Assembly: GCA_016806645.1 (NCBI GenBank)
Contig: JACSYO010001600.1
Location: forward strand, 1,635,001 to 1,699,000
Origin: Ophiodon elongatus
Lineage: Eukaryota > Chordata > Actinopteri > Perciformes > Hexagrammidae
DNA length: 64,000 bases
Direction: 5' to 3'
Below the pieces are notes generated by a model. It ran no database searches and was not told the DNA's origin. It saw only the letters and a list, made by a program, of their open reading frames with translations. Of this stretch, positions 1-11,996 are shown piece by piece; position 1 is the stretch's first letter; each line of letters opens with the position of its first letter. Position numbers and translations under genes: made by a program.

Positions 1-1200
1 AGTGGAAATGAGTGGAAAGTGCCTCCTGATGTCTTCTCCACAGCAATAGACCAGAGGAAATGATTTGTCAAGCAGTCAAGAAATACAGTGTCATAGATAG
101 ACATATTATAAGATGGCAAACCCAACAAGACATTCTGAAATGTAAGAAATTTTTACATTACATTTGGGGTATGTAATGTAGAATAGGATATTTGTGTTTA
201 TTTGTGTTTATTTATAAAGCTTGCTACTATTGATGGTATCAAGGAACAAAGAGACAAATATCCATTGGATCCATTGATGCAACCTTGTACTTGAAGTACA
301 TTAGGAAAAATTGTTTTAATTTTAAATTTGTAAACATAGTTGCTCATCCGACACAGTGCCAACATATGTTGTTTTTCTCACTGTCTTAATACTTGAAAAA
401 AACAACAACAATGGCTTTAATTTACACATACATTGCCAATGCAACAGCTCCCAATCTAATGTTATCAGCATTGTAGGAATGCAATATGCAGAGATTAATT
501 CCCTTTAAAATAAATTCCCATCCATTTGAGAGGAACCCATGCAGCTCATTAATCATGATTGTGGTCAACAGTTGACACTCAAGCATTCCTGGGGGGCAGT
601 TAAGATCCGAGTCGAAAGGTTAAAGGGTACTACAGTAAGTTGAGGTGAGGCTGATTGATCAGCTGCAGCTCATCCATCTCTCAGTGATAGATGGAATAGT
701 TCTGCTGGGACGGTCATGACCTTTTGGATCCGTGCTTCCTCTCGGGGTTTAATATACACTGCTCAGAGAGGATCAAATGTTCATGAATACCCACTCACTA
801 ACACACATCAGCATTCTTGTCGTACATTTCCAACATTCATAATTGCATTACGCGACCTCCTGTTGATGCTATTGATTGGTTAGAGTTCAGAAAGTGTAAG
901 TTTAACTGATTTCTGGTGCAGTTTATGTGAAAATACACTGCAGGATGTAACTAAGGTTGGCAGTTCAGCATAGGTTCAGTCTAACGTAACTCAAAGGACC
1001 CGGCTGTCAGATGTGAGCAGAATGGAAATTAGGTGATAATTGACCTTCAGTGTTTCACACATTAGTGTCACACCCAATTGTGCTTCTTCTCATAAGTACT
1101 AGGGAGAATGGAATATAAAACTGTAATCATTCGAGGCACTTATGTGTGCATGAGTGTGTGTGTGTGTGTTTGTGCAGATTTAGATATACTGTATGTGCAG

Positions 1201-1203
<3 letters not shown>

Positions 1204-1298
<95 letters not shown>
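1204..1298. repeat. (TG)n microsatellite
   Basis: A 95-base TG tract is interrupted by two GTAT units. A shorter TG run lies at 1153-1169. Both create spurious CVCV/HTHT reading frames. Confidence 0.95.
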
Positions 1299-1299
<1 letters not shown>

Positions 1300-3280
1300 A
1301 GTTGAGGGTGGTTGGGGAGGGGGGAGGGTGTATGCGTGATATTCAGTATGAAGGCAGACTCAAGAAATAATGCATAATAAAGTAAAAAAAGACTAGTTTT
1401 CATTTGTTATTGGAACAACATACAGCTGATGTGTATGTTATTCTTTGAACTGTTTTTAAATTCATAAATATATGTATATATATTCATGAATTTACTTGGA
1501 GTGCAATTGTGCACAACCACTAAACACAACAAACCAAGGGATGTGAATGTGCGATAACCACCACTGTGTAGTAAAAATGGCTTCCTACAAATGAGCTACG
1601 AAAAGAAAATTACAAAATGAAAGCTTAAAGTCAACCAGCCTAAAACATAGACACACAAGAAGATTATTTTAAGAGTGTAGAGGGCAATGGTAATTAATCA
1701 TCCATGTGACATATCCACCTATACTCAATGTGGTTTATCTGCAAAAAAAAAAATTAAAAAAAAAATCTAGAAACAAATAGCTTAAATTCATTGTAAAACT
1801 CCAAACACACCTCCTGGTAGCTTGGCTTCCGACCACATGAGCATGTGGCTCATTGGGAGAGTGTTTCCAGCTGAGGGGAAACCAGGGCAGAGAGTGAGGA
1901 AGGACCATGTCTGAGTACTGGGAAGCAGGTCTGCATTCAAGTGCTATAGCTCTTATCACAAATACAAATGCATCCGCACACATAGTCATAAAAACACACT
2001 GACAAGCACAATTTCTCCCGGCATCTAGCCTCACGGTGTTTTGTGTGGGAGGCCCATTTGTATTAGTGATGAATAAACTCCCCCGCAAAGTGAGGGGTCT
2101 GTCTGAAACGGAAGAACATCAACCGTAACATGCTTTGACTCTGAATGAGCTATTTTATATTGATCAGCGTGAGGCCTCTGTGCGTGGGTTGTTGAGGAGC
2201 TGTGTCATTCACAGCAACACCAAACATACCATGGGCTATTTATATGTATTGATAAGAAGAGGAGGTAATGAAGCAAAAGAACACGATGGAGATCACAAAA
2301 ATCATATCTCAAAGCAGTGTTTAAACTGGGTATATGCCTGCGTAGTTTTAGAGATGGGCTGAAATTGTGTGAAAGTGTGTGGGTGGCTTTTTTGTGTGTG
2401 TGGGTGGCTGTGTTGCAGGTCGTTTTGGCTGGCATGATGATACTGCTGGTTAAATATGACCCAGCTGGAAGGAACTGCCTGGCTCCCTCCTTCTCTTCCT
2501 CCCTGTCTGAGAGAACACATGCTCCATTGTGCCTCTTTAGCCAGCCCTGACAACAGGAGGAATGTGTGCATGCAGTCATGCGAGAAAGCATTTTTTGCAT
2601 GCGCGCCTCCTCTATGTGTTACCATGCAGCCACTTTCTGTGATCCTTTAATCTTTGGCTACATGTTTGCGCGTGGGTGTTGTTTATTCCCTAAACCAACA
2701 ACATTTCTCCCTCCAGCGATGTCGCTGTGACAATGCATTTTTGTGTGCGAGGGCATGTGTTAACTATGTGTTGCCAGAGAAGTCAACAGACCCTTGACCC
2801 TAAGATGTGGCAAATGCTTTTACGTATGCGTTTGCCTAAGTGTCCTCTCTGTATCTGTTTACACAGATCAATGTTTTATTCCACACATTCATGCAGCATG
2901 AGGCAATTCCAAGCTTCGATAGTGCACCATTACGAAAACGCAAGCTCCATTTTTGTGGCTTTTTGCAGGAAACGGCTTTTAGCATTCAGCCCAGTGGGCT
3001 AAGTGGGAGCAAGCCTATCACAAGTGCCTTCCACTGCATTTGGCTTGTCTATAATGGCAGACGTTGTCGTCCTGGCCCAGGCATTAGCCTAATGTATGGA
3101 GGCGAGCGGGATCGCTGAGCTCATCCATTTCCATTTTAATGGCGGCCATCTAGAGGTTAATTCGGATATGATGCGGTCAAGGCGCGCATATGCGCTGACA
3201 CGTCAAGAGACAAATAGTGGTGCTGAGAGGATCTATGGGGCGGAAGGGTTTATCTTGCCACCAGGGAGGCAGTTACTGGT

Positions 3281-3328
3281 ACACACACACAGACACACAC
3301 AAACACACACACACACACACACACACAG

Positions 3329-3355
<27 letters not shown>
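3281..3355. repeat. (CA)n microsatellite
   Basis: A 75-base CA tract with a few interrupting aga/aaa units. Confidence 0.95.
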
Positions 3356-3359
<4 letters not shown>

Positions 3360-6300
3360 ACAGTTGGTTGTTTGAAGTTTACTCATGGGATAGGTTATAT
3401 GTAATAGTTGATAGCTTTGTTACTCGATAAATCCAAAGGGACACACTTATTTGGTTTGAAATTATTCACTGTTTGCTCCGATGGGATGCTCATTTTGTAT
3501 GGATATAGGCCCTGATGGACCACGTGTATGGAGGCTTCATGGTTTCTCTGGAGAATAAGGAAATAGCTGAACTCTGTATATTACCTATATGATGGGAGAG
3601 ACTTGGAAGAGGTAGTTTATGGTCCAATTTAATGGATGAGTGCGTGGTTCTTGTGACCAAGGTTTCCTTAGATATACTGCATATGTTGGAACAATTGCTT
3701 GGTAATTTCATGTTACCTTGATTTATCATTTCAATATATTTCCTCAGTCTTTCCAAGCTGCATCCTTACATGTATTAACAATGTCATAGACACAGTTCCA
3801 TGCTAAGAAATGAGTCATTCTGGAGGGCTTTTCTCAAACATCAAACAAAGTCTTGTTCTCTTCAGTATTGTTCATTATGTGCAACATAAGACGTAAGGCT
3901 TTTCTTTTATTGATTGCAAGAACAGGATGGTCCCTGCATCTTTGTCTTTTGTCCAAAGGCAAACTTGAACTGAAATAAAGAGATCAGACAAAGGCAGGGG
4001 GGGGGAAACAGAAAAGATTGGAGTCCAGAAAGCAGATTTGCAGTTTTGAATTGCAAGTATTGTTTCTGTCTTTCTGGTATTATGTGAATGTGATGTCGGG
4101 ATTATGTTCGCCAAGATGAAATTTCCTCCCCTTGAGAGTTGCTGTAACCGCATCTCAGCAGAGGAGTTAAATGCAGATATGTGACACTATACCCACACAC
4201 GGTATAGGGATGGCGTCTATACATGTGCAGACTACTGATACCTCCATGCACAGACATGGTGTGTCTCACTCCACACTCACATTAACAAAATACACACATA
4301 CAAATGCACTGATTAAGCATCCCCTGAAATAGACACTCTACTTTTGCTAACATTGCAGCTTAAGCGCTATCTTGCTGTGAAAGTCACACTGGCTGTCTCT
4401 GACCTCAGCACAGAAGGGCAAGACAAATGCAGAAAATAGGTTAAAAAAAAAAAGAAAAAAAAACATTGGTTGTTGGTCTTCCTCTTTCATTCCTCCCTCT
4501 CTTTGCCTTTCTGCTGCTTTTTTTTTTTTTGTCCCTCACCTCACCGCTGCCTCTATTATTCCTCATGTCACGTCTTCCAGATCTATTTTCTCATATGTCC
4601 ATACATTCAGTCAGCCAGTCAGTCTGCTTTGTGTCTGTCTGCCCCCGTAAACCTCATTCTATCGCTCTCCTTTGGTCTCTCTCTATGTCTCCTTCCTCCG
4701 CTCTGAGGGGTTGCTGTCCTGCCAGAGTACAGCACAGTGACCATCGATTCATCAAAGTGTCACAGCGCACTGCCGCAGCTCTGTATGCCCGCTACTAAAC
4801 AACTGTCCTGGCAAAGCAAACAATAGCTCCCCCACACACACACATATATGCATGAAGAACCTGGAGTTCTGCCCCAGCAAGGTCATACCTCTCCCTGTAC
4901 ACCCATTTGGCAGCGTTCAGTTTGTTAGTGCCAAGCTGATGCTGCCAGTGGCAGAGCGGGCTAAGCAGCGGACAACATAGCTGTTGAACATCCACAGATA
5001 TCAAGCATAGTTAACATTCCAATACAAGCCAGTGCAAACAGTTCCCATAAACATGCTGAGGGATAAAATACACTATCCACTAAAACCAGTTGGCAATTTC
5101 CCTAATTGCTGAACCAGCATATTTTCTATTACCCCATATTCATAATGGTTCACCTGAGCAATATGACCTTCTATTTTACCGGGGGTCTACTGGGCTAAAA
5201 CAGCACGGCCAGCAGTCTCTTTATGTGGTCTTTATGGTATGTCAGTGGGGTCAACTGCAGGATGGGCTCTTCCATAGATTTACACTGAGGGGCTACAGAA
5301 GGGGTCACCACTTCCCAACAGCTCCCAACAGCTAATTTCATAATGTTCCCCAGGCGAGGCTTAAATAATTCAACCGAGCCACAAGTGAAGGATCGACTCA
5401 ACCGAAGGCTCTGGACTTACATTCCCTCGGTTTACCTCAAACGCACTTCTAAGCCTACAAAGTGCAGCTAAAACATCTCGCAAAACATCCCCGTTATTAC
5501 TGAGTGATATAACAATCAAACTTTCTGATATTGTGAATCGGTTCTTAATGGCCACAAAAGTGCATTGTCAAGTGAACTTTGATGTGTCTGCTTTGTGTCC
5601 AATTCAATTCTGACCATCTATTTTGCAGCATAGATAGAATCTTTTTGGCCGGAGCCAAAACAGCAGGCTCTCTAAAAGCATTATCTCAGTCTTTTGTCCC
5701 AGATTGTGTGTGTCATTATCGATTTAAGAGTTGGTCACTTGGCACAGATGCTCACACTTCAAAATAGCATTCAGCCGAGCTCTGGGGGACTCAGTATACT
5801 TATTCTTTGTCATGATTTTTTCCGCTTAATTGTACCCATAAAACACAGAGCCTGCTTTTCTGCCTGGTTTATCACCTGCCATATATCAGTATGTATAAAG
5901 CGTCGTCCGGCCCCTATTAACACAACCACTATGATGATATCAAGCACTTTTATTCAGCTGCAAAGACATACTCCTTTGGTGACGCTTTTCATTTAAGCTG
6001 CTAATTATGTGGAGAGCTGTTGCACTCTAAACATGTTGATATCTAACACGAATGATTTGTCCTTGCAACCTGAAGGGTCACAAAATCTTTTTTTTTCTAG
6101 CATTTTGAGTCCGTCCTGAAACATAATAACAACTTAGCCACTTGAACCCCCCCTGTTATTGTTATATAATTCATCCCAGCCCACACATTCTAACTCATTG
6201 CATATGTACATGAGGTTCATATTCCACTCTGACCCCTATCAAGCTCTGACATTAGCCGCTGTATGAGTCATTGATTGGCATTTGTCTGATATAGGCCAGG

Positions 6301-7925
6301 TAATGAAGGAGATGATGAGGAGATTATTGACCAGGCTGTTGATATGAAAATCGGGTGGGAGAGGTGGATATAAAGGTTTTACCTTGATATTAGTATTGAC
6401 CTGAAGGTAATTGGGAAGGTGGATGCTCACTTGCTGGGCCTATTTAAAGGCGTTAATGAAAAATCCAATGGAGATAGCTTTCACGTTGATCTTTTTTTTC
6501 TTCTTTCTTCTTTCTGTTTAAAGAAAAGGACTGAGAGAAGACACATGGAAAATAAACATGAATGCACACTATGCTGCTCAGCTTTTTCAGCATTATATAC
6601 AGTATATAGGTCATATTTAGTTTCTGTTCACATCACAGTTTACTCTATTTTATTCATGTCTTCCCACATTTTTTCTGAAGATTTCATTGTAACATTTGCA
6701 GATCTCCACAGCAAACAAAGAGCTGCACTCACAGTGTAACATTATACAGATTGCTAAAGTGTATTCAAGTGGCCAGAGTTCAAGCGCACAACCATTAGCA
6801 TATTTTGGAAGAGATCAAGAGCTTATGAAGTGCTGAAAAGTGACACCTGAAAGGGTCCCCTGCCTGTTTTTTCTTTTTTGTTTTGGGGGGGGGGGGGCAG
6901 GCTCCAGGGAGTCAACAGTGGCAAATATGCTATTATCATTCCACTCCTACTGATGCCATTCAGACAGTCTGGATCTTTACCTCCTGACACTGTCACCCCT
7001 TTTTCCCCAACCCAAGCAACATATTGTGATACTGTTTTGCTTTTTGCTGCCTGGGAAAAAAAAACAAGTTAATATTGGTTTTGTTTGTTTGGGTGCATTT
7101 GTTTGTGTCAGCTAGTGTTTTTCCAGCGGCATTTCAGAATTCATAAACACCCCTGTGTGGCTTGTAGCCCCTGAAATCTTAAACAGCGGGCTTGATTATT
7201 GCTGTGAAAACAAATGCAACATTCCCTCGTCTGGCTAACCAGGGATTATCCCTGTCCGTACGTCATTTTTGGCAATTTATTCTCTTTTTTCCCCCTGTAT
7301 TTACTTTAAAAATATGTTTCATTTATATTGGTTGAGAGTAAGACTGAAAGGAAGAAAAATTGCCAATTTTTTTCCTTTCATTTGTCTTGTGTTGATTCAT
7401 GGTGCCTTATTACCTGTAAATCCCTGCTGGTTTTTAAGAGATGAGGTATGTTTCAGAGTGAACATTTGGACATATTTTTAGCTTTGGGATTGTTCTTCCC
7501 ATCAGAGAGCGCTTACAAAGTAACACATAATCTGTATGTTTCACAAGCATTGAATAAGGGATACACATTCCCCCTGGAGGAGTTTTCACGTTTCGAAGCT
7601 GCAGTGGGTTTACTCAAGATTCTTGTTTTTTTTATTACCCTGTCTTAATACTGTCAGGTAGCATAGTTCATTTTCTTGCATTGATTTATTACAGGCATTT
7701 ACAACGTTAAGAGTATGGATGCAAATTGAAAAAAAACAGAAATCATATCTACTGCAAGTGTTTGGTATTGTTGAATAATGTAGGTTATGCAGATAACAGA
7801 TGTCCTCCAATTATACTCTCCTAATTATATTTTAATCAGGCTGCATTGTCATTCAGGTTCGTGGCTGAAGCAAACAAAGGGAAAATACACATAATTTGTA
7901 TAAATAGCATGTATTCTTGCATGTT

Positions 7926-7970
7926 TTTGTAATTCAGTCCTTCTATACTATAGAAGGACTGAATTACAAA
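7926..7970. repeat. Perfect 22-bp inverted repeat (hairpin)
   Basis: Two 22-base arms, read as tttgtaattcagtccttcta plus two more bases, are perfectly complementary around one central C at 7948. It lies just upstream of a second, longer hairpin and may belong to the same mobile element. Confidence 0.85.
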
Positions 7971-7988
7971 GGATCCTACGTTTACAAA

Positions 7989-8107
7989 AAAACTTAGAAT
8001 CACACAAAATGACCCTGCATAATACATATCCTTATAAGGATATGTATAATACATATCCTTATAAGGATATGTATTATGCAGGGTCATATTGTGTGATCCT
8101 AAGTTTT
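7989..8107. repeat. Near-perfect 59-bp inverted repeat, MITE-like hairpin
   Basis: The arms 7989-8047 and 8049-8107 are complementary at 57 of 59 positions by my count around A8048. Each arm contains a smaller palindrome, acatatccttataaggatat followed by gt, so the sequence nests palindromes within a palindrome. The two strands translate to nearly the same peptide, as expected. This is typical of fold-back or MITE-type elements. I did not identify the family or clear target duplications. Confidence 0.8.
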
Positions 8108-8900
8108 CTTCCGCAAAGGGAACTACAATTCAGAACATGTTGCATTAATGCTGTCTTCAATTTAAAAGTTACACATAAGCCTACTTATATGGTGTGATTG
8201 TCCAATGTATTCACATGTTATTCTCTTGTCAGTCTGGAGGACGGAAATAACTTTCACATGCACCTTTTTTTGATTGGAGGAAATACCCTTTAATTGAGTG
8301 TGTTATGATGAAAAATATAACTGCGATCACACGTCACTCCATTCATGGATTAATTACGACTAATAGATCACACTCCACACATCCACCCCAAGCTCAGTTC
8401 TGATGTCTGGCAACATACACCATTATAATTTAAGACTGAAGGTAGTTTGAGTGGCTGCTGATGAAAATGCTTGATGAGTAGAATTAATGTAGTACTCATG
8501 TGTGTGCTTCCTCTCCTGTCCTCTCATCTTCCCTTATCCAACTATGTTATATATTTGGACCTATTATTTATGTGGTGAAAGGGGCAGTGAATGAACAAGT
8601 GTGTGATGATGGAGGTGGTAGAGGTGGGTAAAGCTGGGAGAGGATGAACCATTTAGCACTGCAATAATAATGGCTCAGGCTGCACGCTCTAGGTGATAAT
8701 GGATGTTGCAGCAATTGGTGCTGTTTGACTGTGGGTGTGCATTTAAGTATGATTGTGGATTTGTATAATTTCTATTCTTTGATGGAGAGGTGTGTCTTTT
8801 ATTTGGTTTAATACTCTATAAATACTTTCTACACTCTGCTAGGAGTTCAAACACGTCTTACACCCTTTTAATAACTGCCTGTTTCTTTTTCTCTTCGCAG

Positions 8901-9117
8901 CTCAGAACTGCAGTTACACACTACACAGTCCCAACGGGACGATAGAAAGCCCCGGCTACCCTTACGGTTATCCTAACTACGCCAACTGTACATGGGTGAT
9001 CGTGGCGGCGGAGCACAACCGGATACAGCTGGTGTTTCAAGGGTTCGCCCTAGAGGAGGACTTTGACATCTTGTCCGTATATGACGGACCTCCCAGCCCA
9101 GGGAACCTGCGGACAAG
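8901..9117 (+). CDS. csmd2: CSMD-family exon: N-terminal part of first CUB domain (partial gene, probable csmd2)
   Basis: This internal exon encodes 71 full codons plus split codons at each end. The acceptor is cttcgcag ending at 8900 after a T-rich tract; the donor gtagag starts at 9118 and is a weak match to consensus. It begins after a phase-1 intron (two bases complete a split codon) and ends in phase 2. Counting Q of QNC as residue 1, CUB hallmarks are NGTIESPGYPYGYPNYANCTW (residues 11-31), the acidic ALEEDFDILSVYDG stretch (49-62) and Cys3/Cys29, the single disulfide pair usual in CSMD CUBs. E51 and D55 could help bind calcium. N-glycosylation sequons are at N2, N11 and N28, fitting an extracellular protein. 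CSMD proteins are large type I membrane proteins with alternating CUB and Sushi domains, implicated in complement regulation and neural development. Family identity is firm. The csmd2 call rests on remembered human sequences: CSMD1 and CSMD3 start this domain with Cys-Gly-Gly, CSMD2 with QNC. Confidence 0.93.
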
Positions 9118-10931
9118 GTAGAGCCTTTTCTTTTTCTGCATGCATGTGTTTACCAAACTACATTTTTCAAACATGTTGTGAACAATTTGAAGGGTATGTG
9201 TAATTTGCTAGAATGGCAGTTAAAGGATGCAGCATGTCAAAGTGACAAAGGTAAGGCTATGGCAAATGTCAAGGATGATTCAGGATTATTATAATATTGG
9301 TCCTATTTTCATCTTGTGGAAATTATTCCTATTGGTAGTAATGGCACTGTAGCCAATAAGTTAACCATCACCCGACTTGCAATAAAGACCATGACGTATT
9401 TGCTACATTGTTGGCCTGGCTTTGAAGCTTGGGAAACACCATATTTTTAAGGTTTCAGTTGCATACTCTGCTGCTGGATTATTTTAACTCAGAGGGCATC
9501 ATAATAATCACAACGATCAAAAAGAAGAGAGTGCAGTCTTTTGATCTTTTGAAACATGTTTCGTCTACATATTCATATTCAGACACTCACTCATATACAG
9601 CACTCGCAGTCCGTGAAAGTTCTACATGGTGTGTGTGTCCTACAGGCTGAGGCAAAACCGAGGGGGTAAAGGGCTGAGATCTGGGAACACTGTGATCTTG
9701 CCAGTAAAAGGCAGATAGGCCAATAGAAGTGAGCATTCACACCTCAGGCAGGTTTCAAACAAACCCCCACAATAGCAAACGTTTTGTGGAAGAGAGAGAA
9801 CGAAAACATTGTTTTTTCAAAATGTCTGTTGCAAACATCCATCACACTTTACAGATAAACATCCTGATTCAACTTCAACCCATACTTACAGAAGTGGAGC
9901 GTGCACACAATTTAGGCTTATTAGTGAGATTTTAGGTAAACTCAATTTAGTTTTTATCTGCATATAAAGTGATTGCAAATCTGACGAAATTCTTGCTCAC
10001 AACCTCCCTACCATCAGATTTTGTGTTAGTTAGGCCACTGTTTTCCCAAATCTCATTGACCACCAACCAATAAAAAAGATTACCAAAACCATTTAATTAA
10101 GACCCAATTCGTATTAAACTGAAAATGTCCTTTATAGAGTTATTTAGACTGGAAGGTGTTGATAAAGTAAATGGACTGGACACTGAAAAAGACGCAGTAC
10201 TGTAATCAAAACTGGTATCAGTGATGCGATGCATTCAGAGGCGGTTGAAGCAGATCCGTTGGTGACTGATACAAGGCTGACTCTTCTGACACTGTGACAG
10301 CACCCAGCGTTATTCACTGACTCTGTACATTTTGTGCTTCAGAGCTACTAGCAAAACGAAATGAAGCTCACTTGGGTGTGAAGGCTCATACAAACAATTT
10401 CTGAATCAACAGCCTCATCCTCTACACTTAATTCACCAGCCTCAGAGAGGGCTGCACTGTGCTAACACTGCGTCCTGAAACACGCTCTCTGGTTTGCAGC
10501 GTTTCATGCTCACTAAGTTGAAACATTTTCAAATAAATAGTGTTAGGCTGAATGGCCATCTAAAAGAGAGAGAGTTCCATTTGTAATAGCTGCAAATATA
10601 AGATACAGCCGGAGAGCTGCTATTCACTGATGCATTTATTTATTTATTATTGCTTGAAGCCTAACATCGCTCAGACCTCTTGGCAGTCCCTCCCTTGCAG
10701 GCCAACTTAATTAGCGGAAAATTCTGCATCAGATCAGTTGAAGCTACACCAAAGCTGCTTTCTAATTCCTGTCACCTTTTGGTCTAAGCTGGGCCTTGCA
10801 AATAGTGTAAATTATGTGTTATGCGAGCCCTCCAGAGACCGATGAGTGGAATATTCGTAAGGGATTTTGTTATTGATACTGTTTTGAGTCTCCAACGGCC
10901 TCTCTGTTTCTCCCAGCCGACGCCTCTCTTT

Positions 10932-10932
10932 T

Positions 10933-10963
<31 letters not shown>

Positions 10964-10987
10964 CTATCTCTCTCTCTCTCTCGCTCT
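10932..10987. repeat. (CT)n microsatellite
   Basis: An imperfect CT tract, interrupted once by ttctttcta, in a wider pyrimidine-rich region. Confidence 0.9.
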
Positions 10988-11946
10988 CATCCCCCTCCTC
11001 TACCTGCATCTCTCATTCTGTGCCAGCGGTGCATCTCCCTGCAGAAAGCGAATGAAAGAGAAAAGAAAATCCATTATGGATTTGTGTTGCGCTGCTCTCC
11101 TCAGCCTTTCTCCTGTTTGGACCTCTGGGCTCTGTTGTATATTGATGCTCCAGCGGGACGGGGGGAAGCGTTCCACTCTCTCTGTCTAAGCGCTTTGAAA
11201 ATAAGTGAGGGGAAAGAAAATGTATTTTAAGAAAAGAAGGGAAAAGGGGGTTTGTAAGGTTCATAGGGAACATATATCGCCTTTAGATTCTGATCGTCTT
11301 TAACCAGAGTTCCTCTCTTTTCAAAGGAGGCATTTTTTTGCGTTGTCTATGAGTGAGTTTGGAGATGCTGGGAATCGTCTGGAAGCAGCTCTCACCTGCC
11401 AACAGCAGTCTGTCAGGACATGCATGTATATTTACACTCACACCCCCCATCTACACCACATACACATTTTTAGCAAATTTTTTAGATGCAATTCTGCCCT
11501 CCCTTTGCTCTCATCAGCCGCTTGTGTCAAAAGTAATTTACTTTCCATCTCTCTTGCTCCTCTTCCTCCGATTTCTCTCAACCTCTCCTCATCTCCTCCT
11601 CACCTATTTTTTTTTTTGTCTTATCTTTTCTGCCTGTTCTCTATTTAGTGTCCTGTATGCGGCTTTTGCTGAATTTGATCAGCCTTTCATGTATACCACA
11701 CTATAGGTTGTAGAGCTTGGAATATTTTGTTTAATCTCAAGCAGTCATCGAAAATGAATATTTCGCCTCTGTTCACATTCAAATGATCACTTTTGATTTA
11801 TTTTTCAAAGTAGTCACTTTTCTTTAGATTTGTTTATTTGTTTATTCATGTATTCCTTGCTGTCACAGCAAATTGTTGTTATCAGGGGAATGCTGGCTTA
11901 CAAATAAGTTCAGCTATATATACGTGCTTTAGCTCCACAGTATGTA

Positions 11947-11953
<7 letters not shown>

Positions 11954-11994
<41 letters not shown>
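11954..11994. repeat. (TA)n microsatellite
   Basis: About twenty uninterrupted TA units preceded by a short TG run. Confidence 0.95.

Positions 11995-11996
<2 letters not shown>

Larger units (their letters stand above)
1..8900 (+). other. Upstream intron (probably intron 1) of the CSMD gene; no gene seen
   Basis: I see no exon here. No reading frame resembles a signal peptide exon or any known protein. The region holds (TG)n and (CA)n repeats, a G-run at 6885-6897 and the hairpin element at 7926-8107. Since the first window exon starts with the first CUB domain, the promoter and signal-peptide exon most likely lie before position 1. Confidence 0.6.

Noticed and set aside
1108..1403. Open frames coding runs of CVCV or HTHT on both strands
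   Set aside because: They are translations of a TG/CA microsatellite; the same applies near 3281, 15302, 19032, 22488, 23076, 30909, 35414, 41009 and 58846.
2205..2625. Overlapping minus-strand open frames of 131 and 107 residues
   Set aside because: No recognisable domain, and the composition reflects TG/CA-rich sequence.
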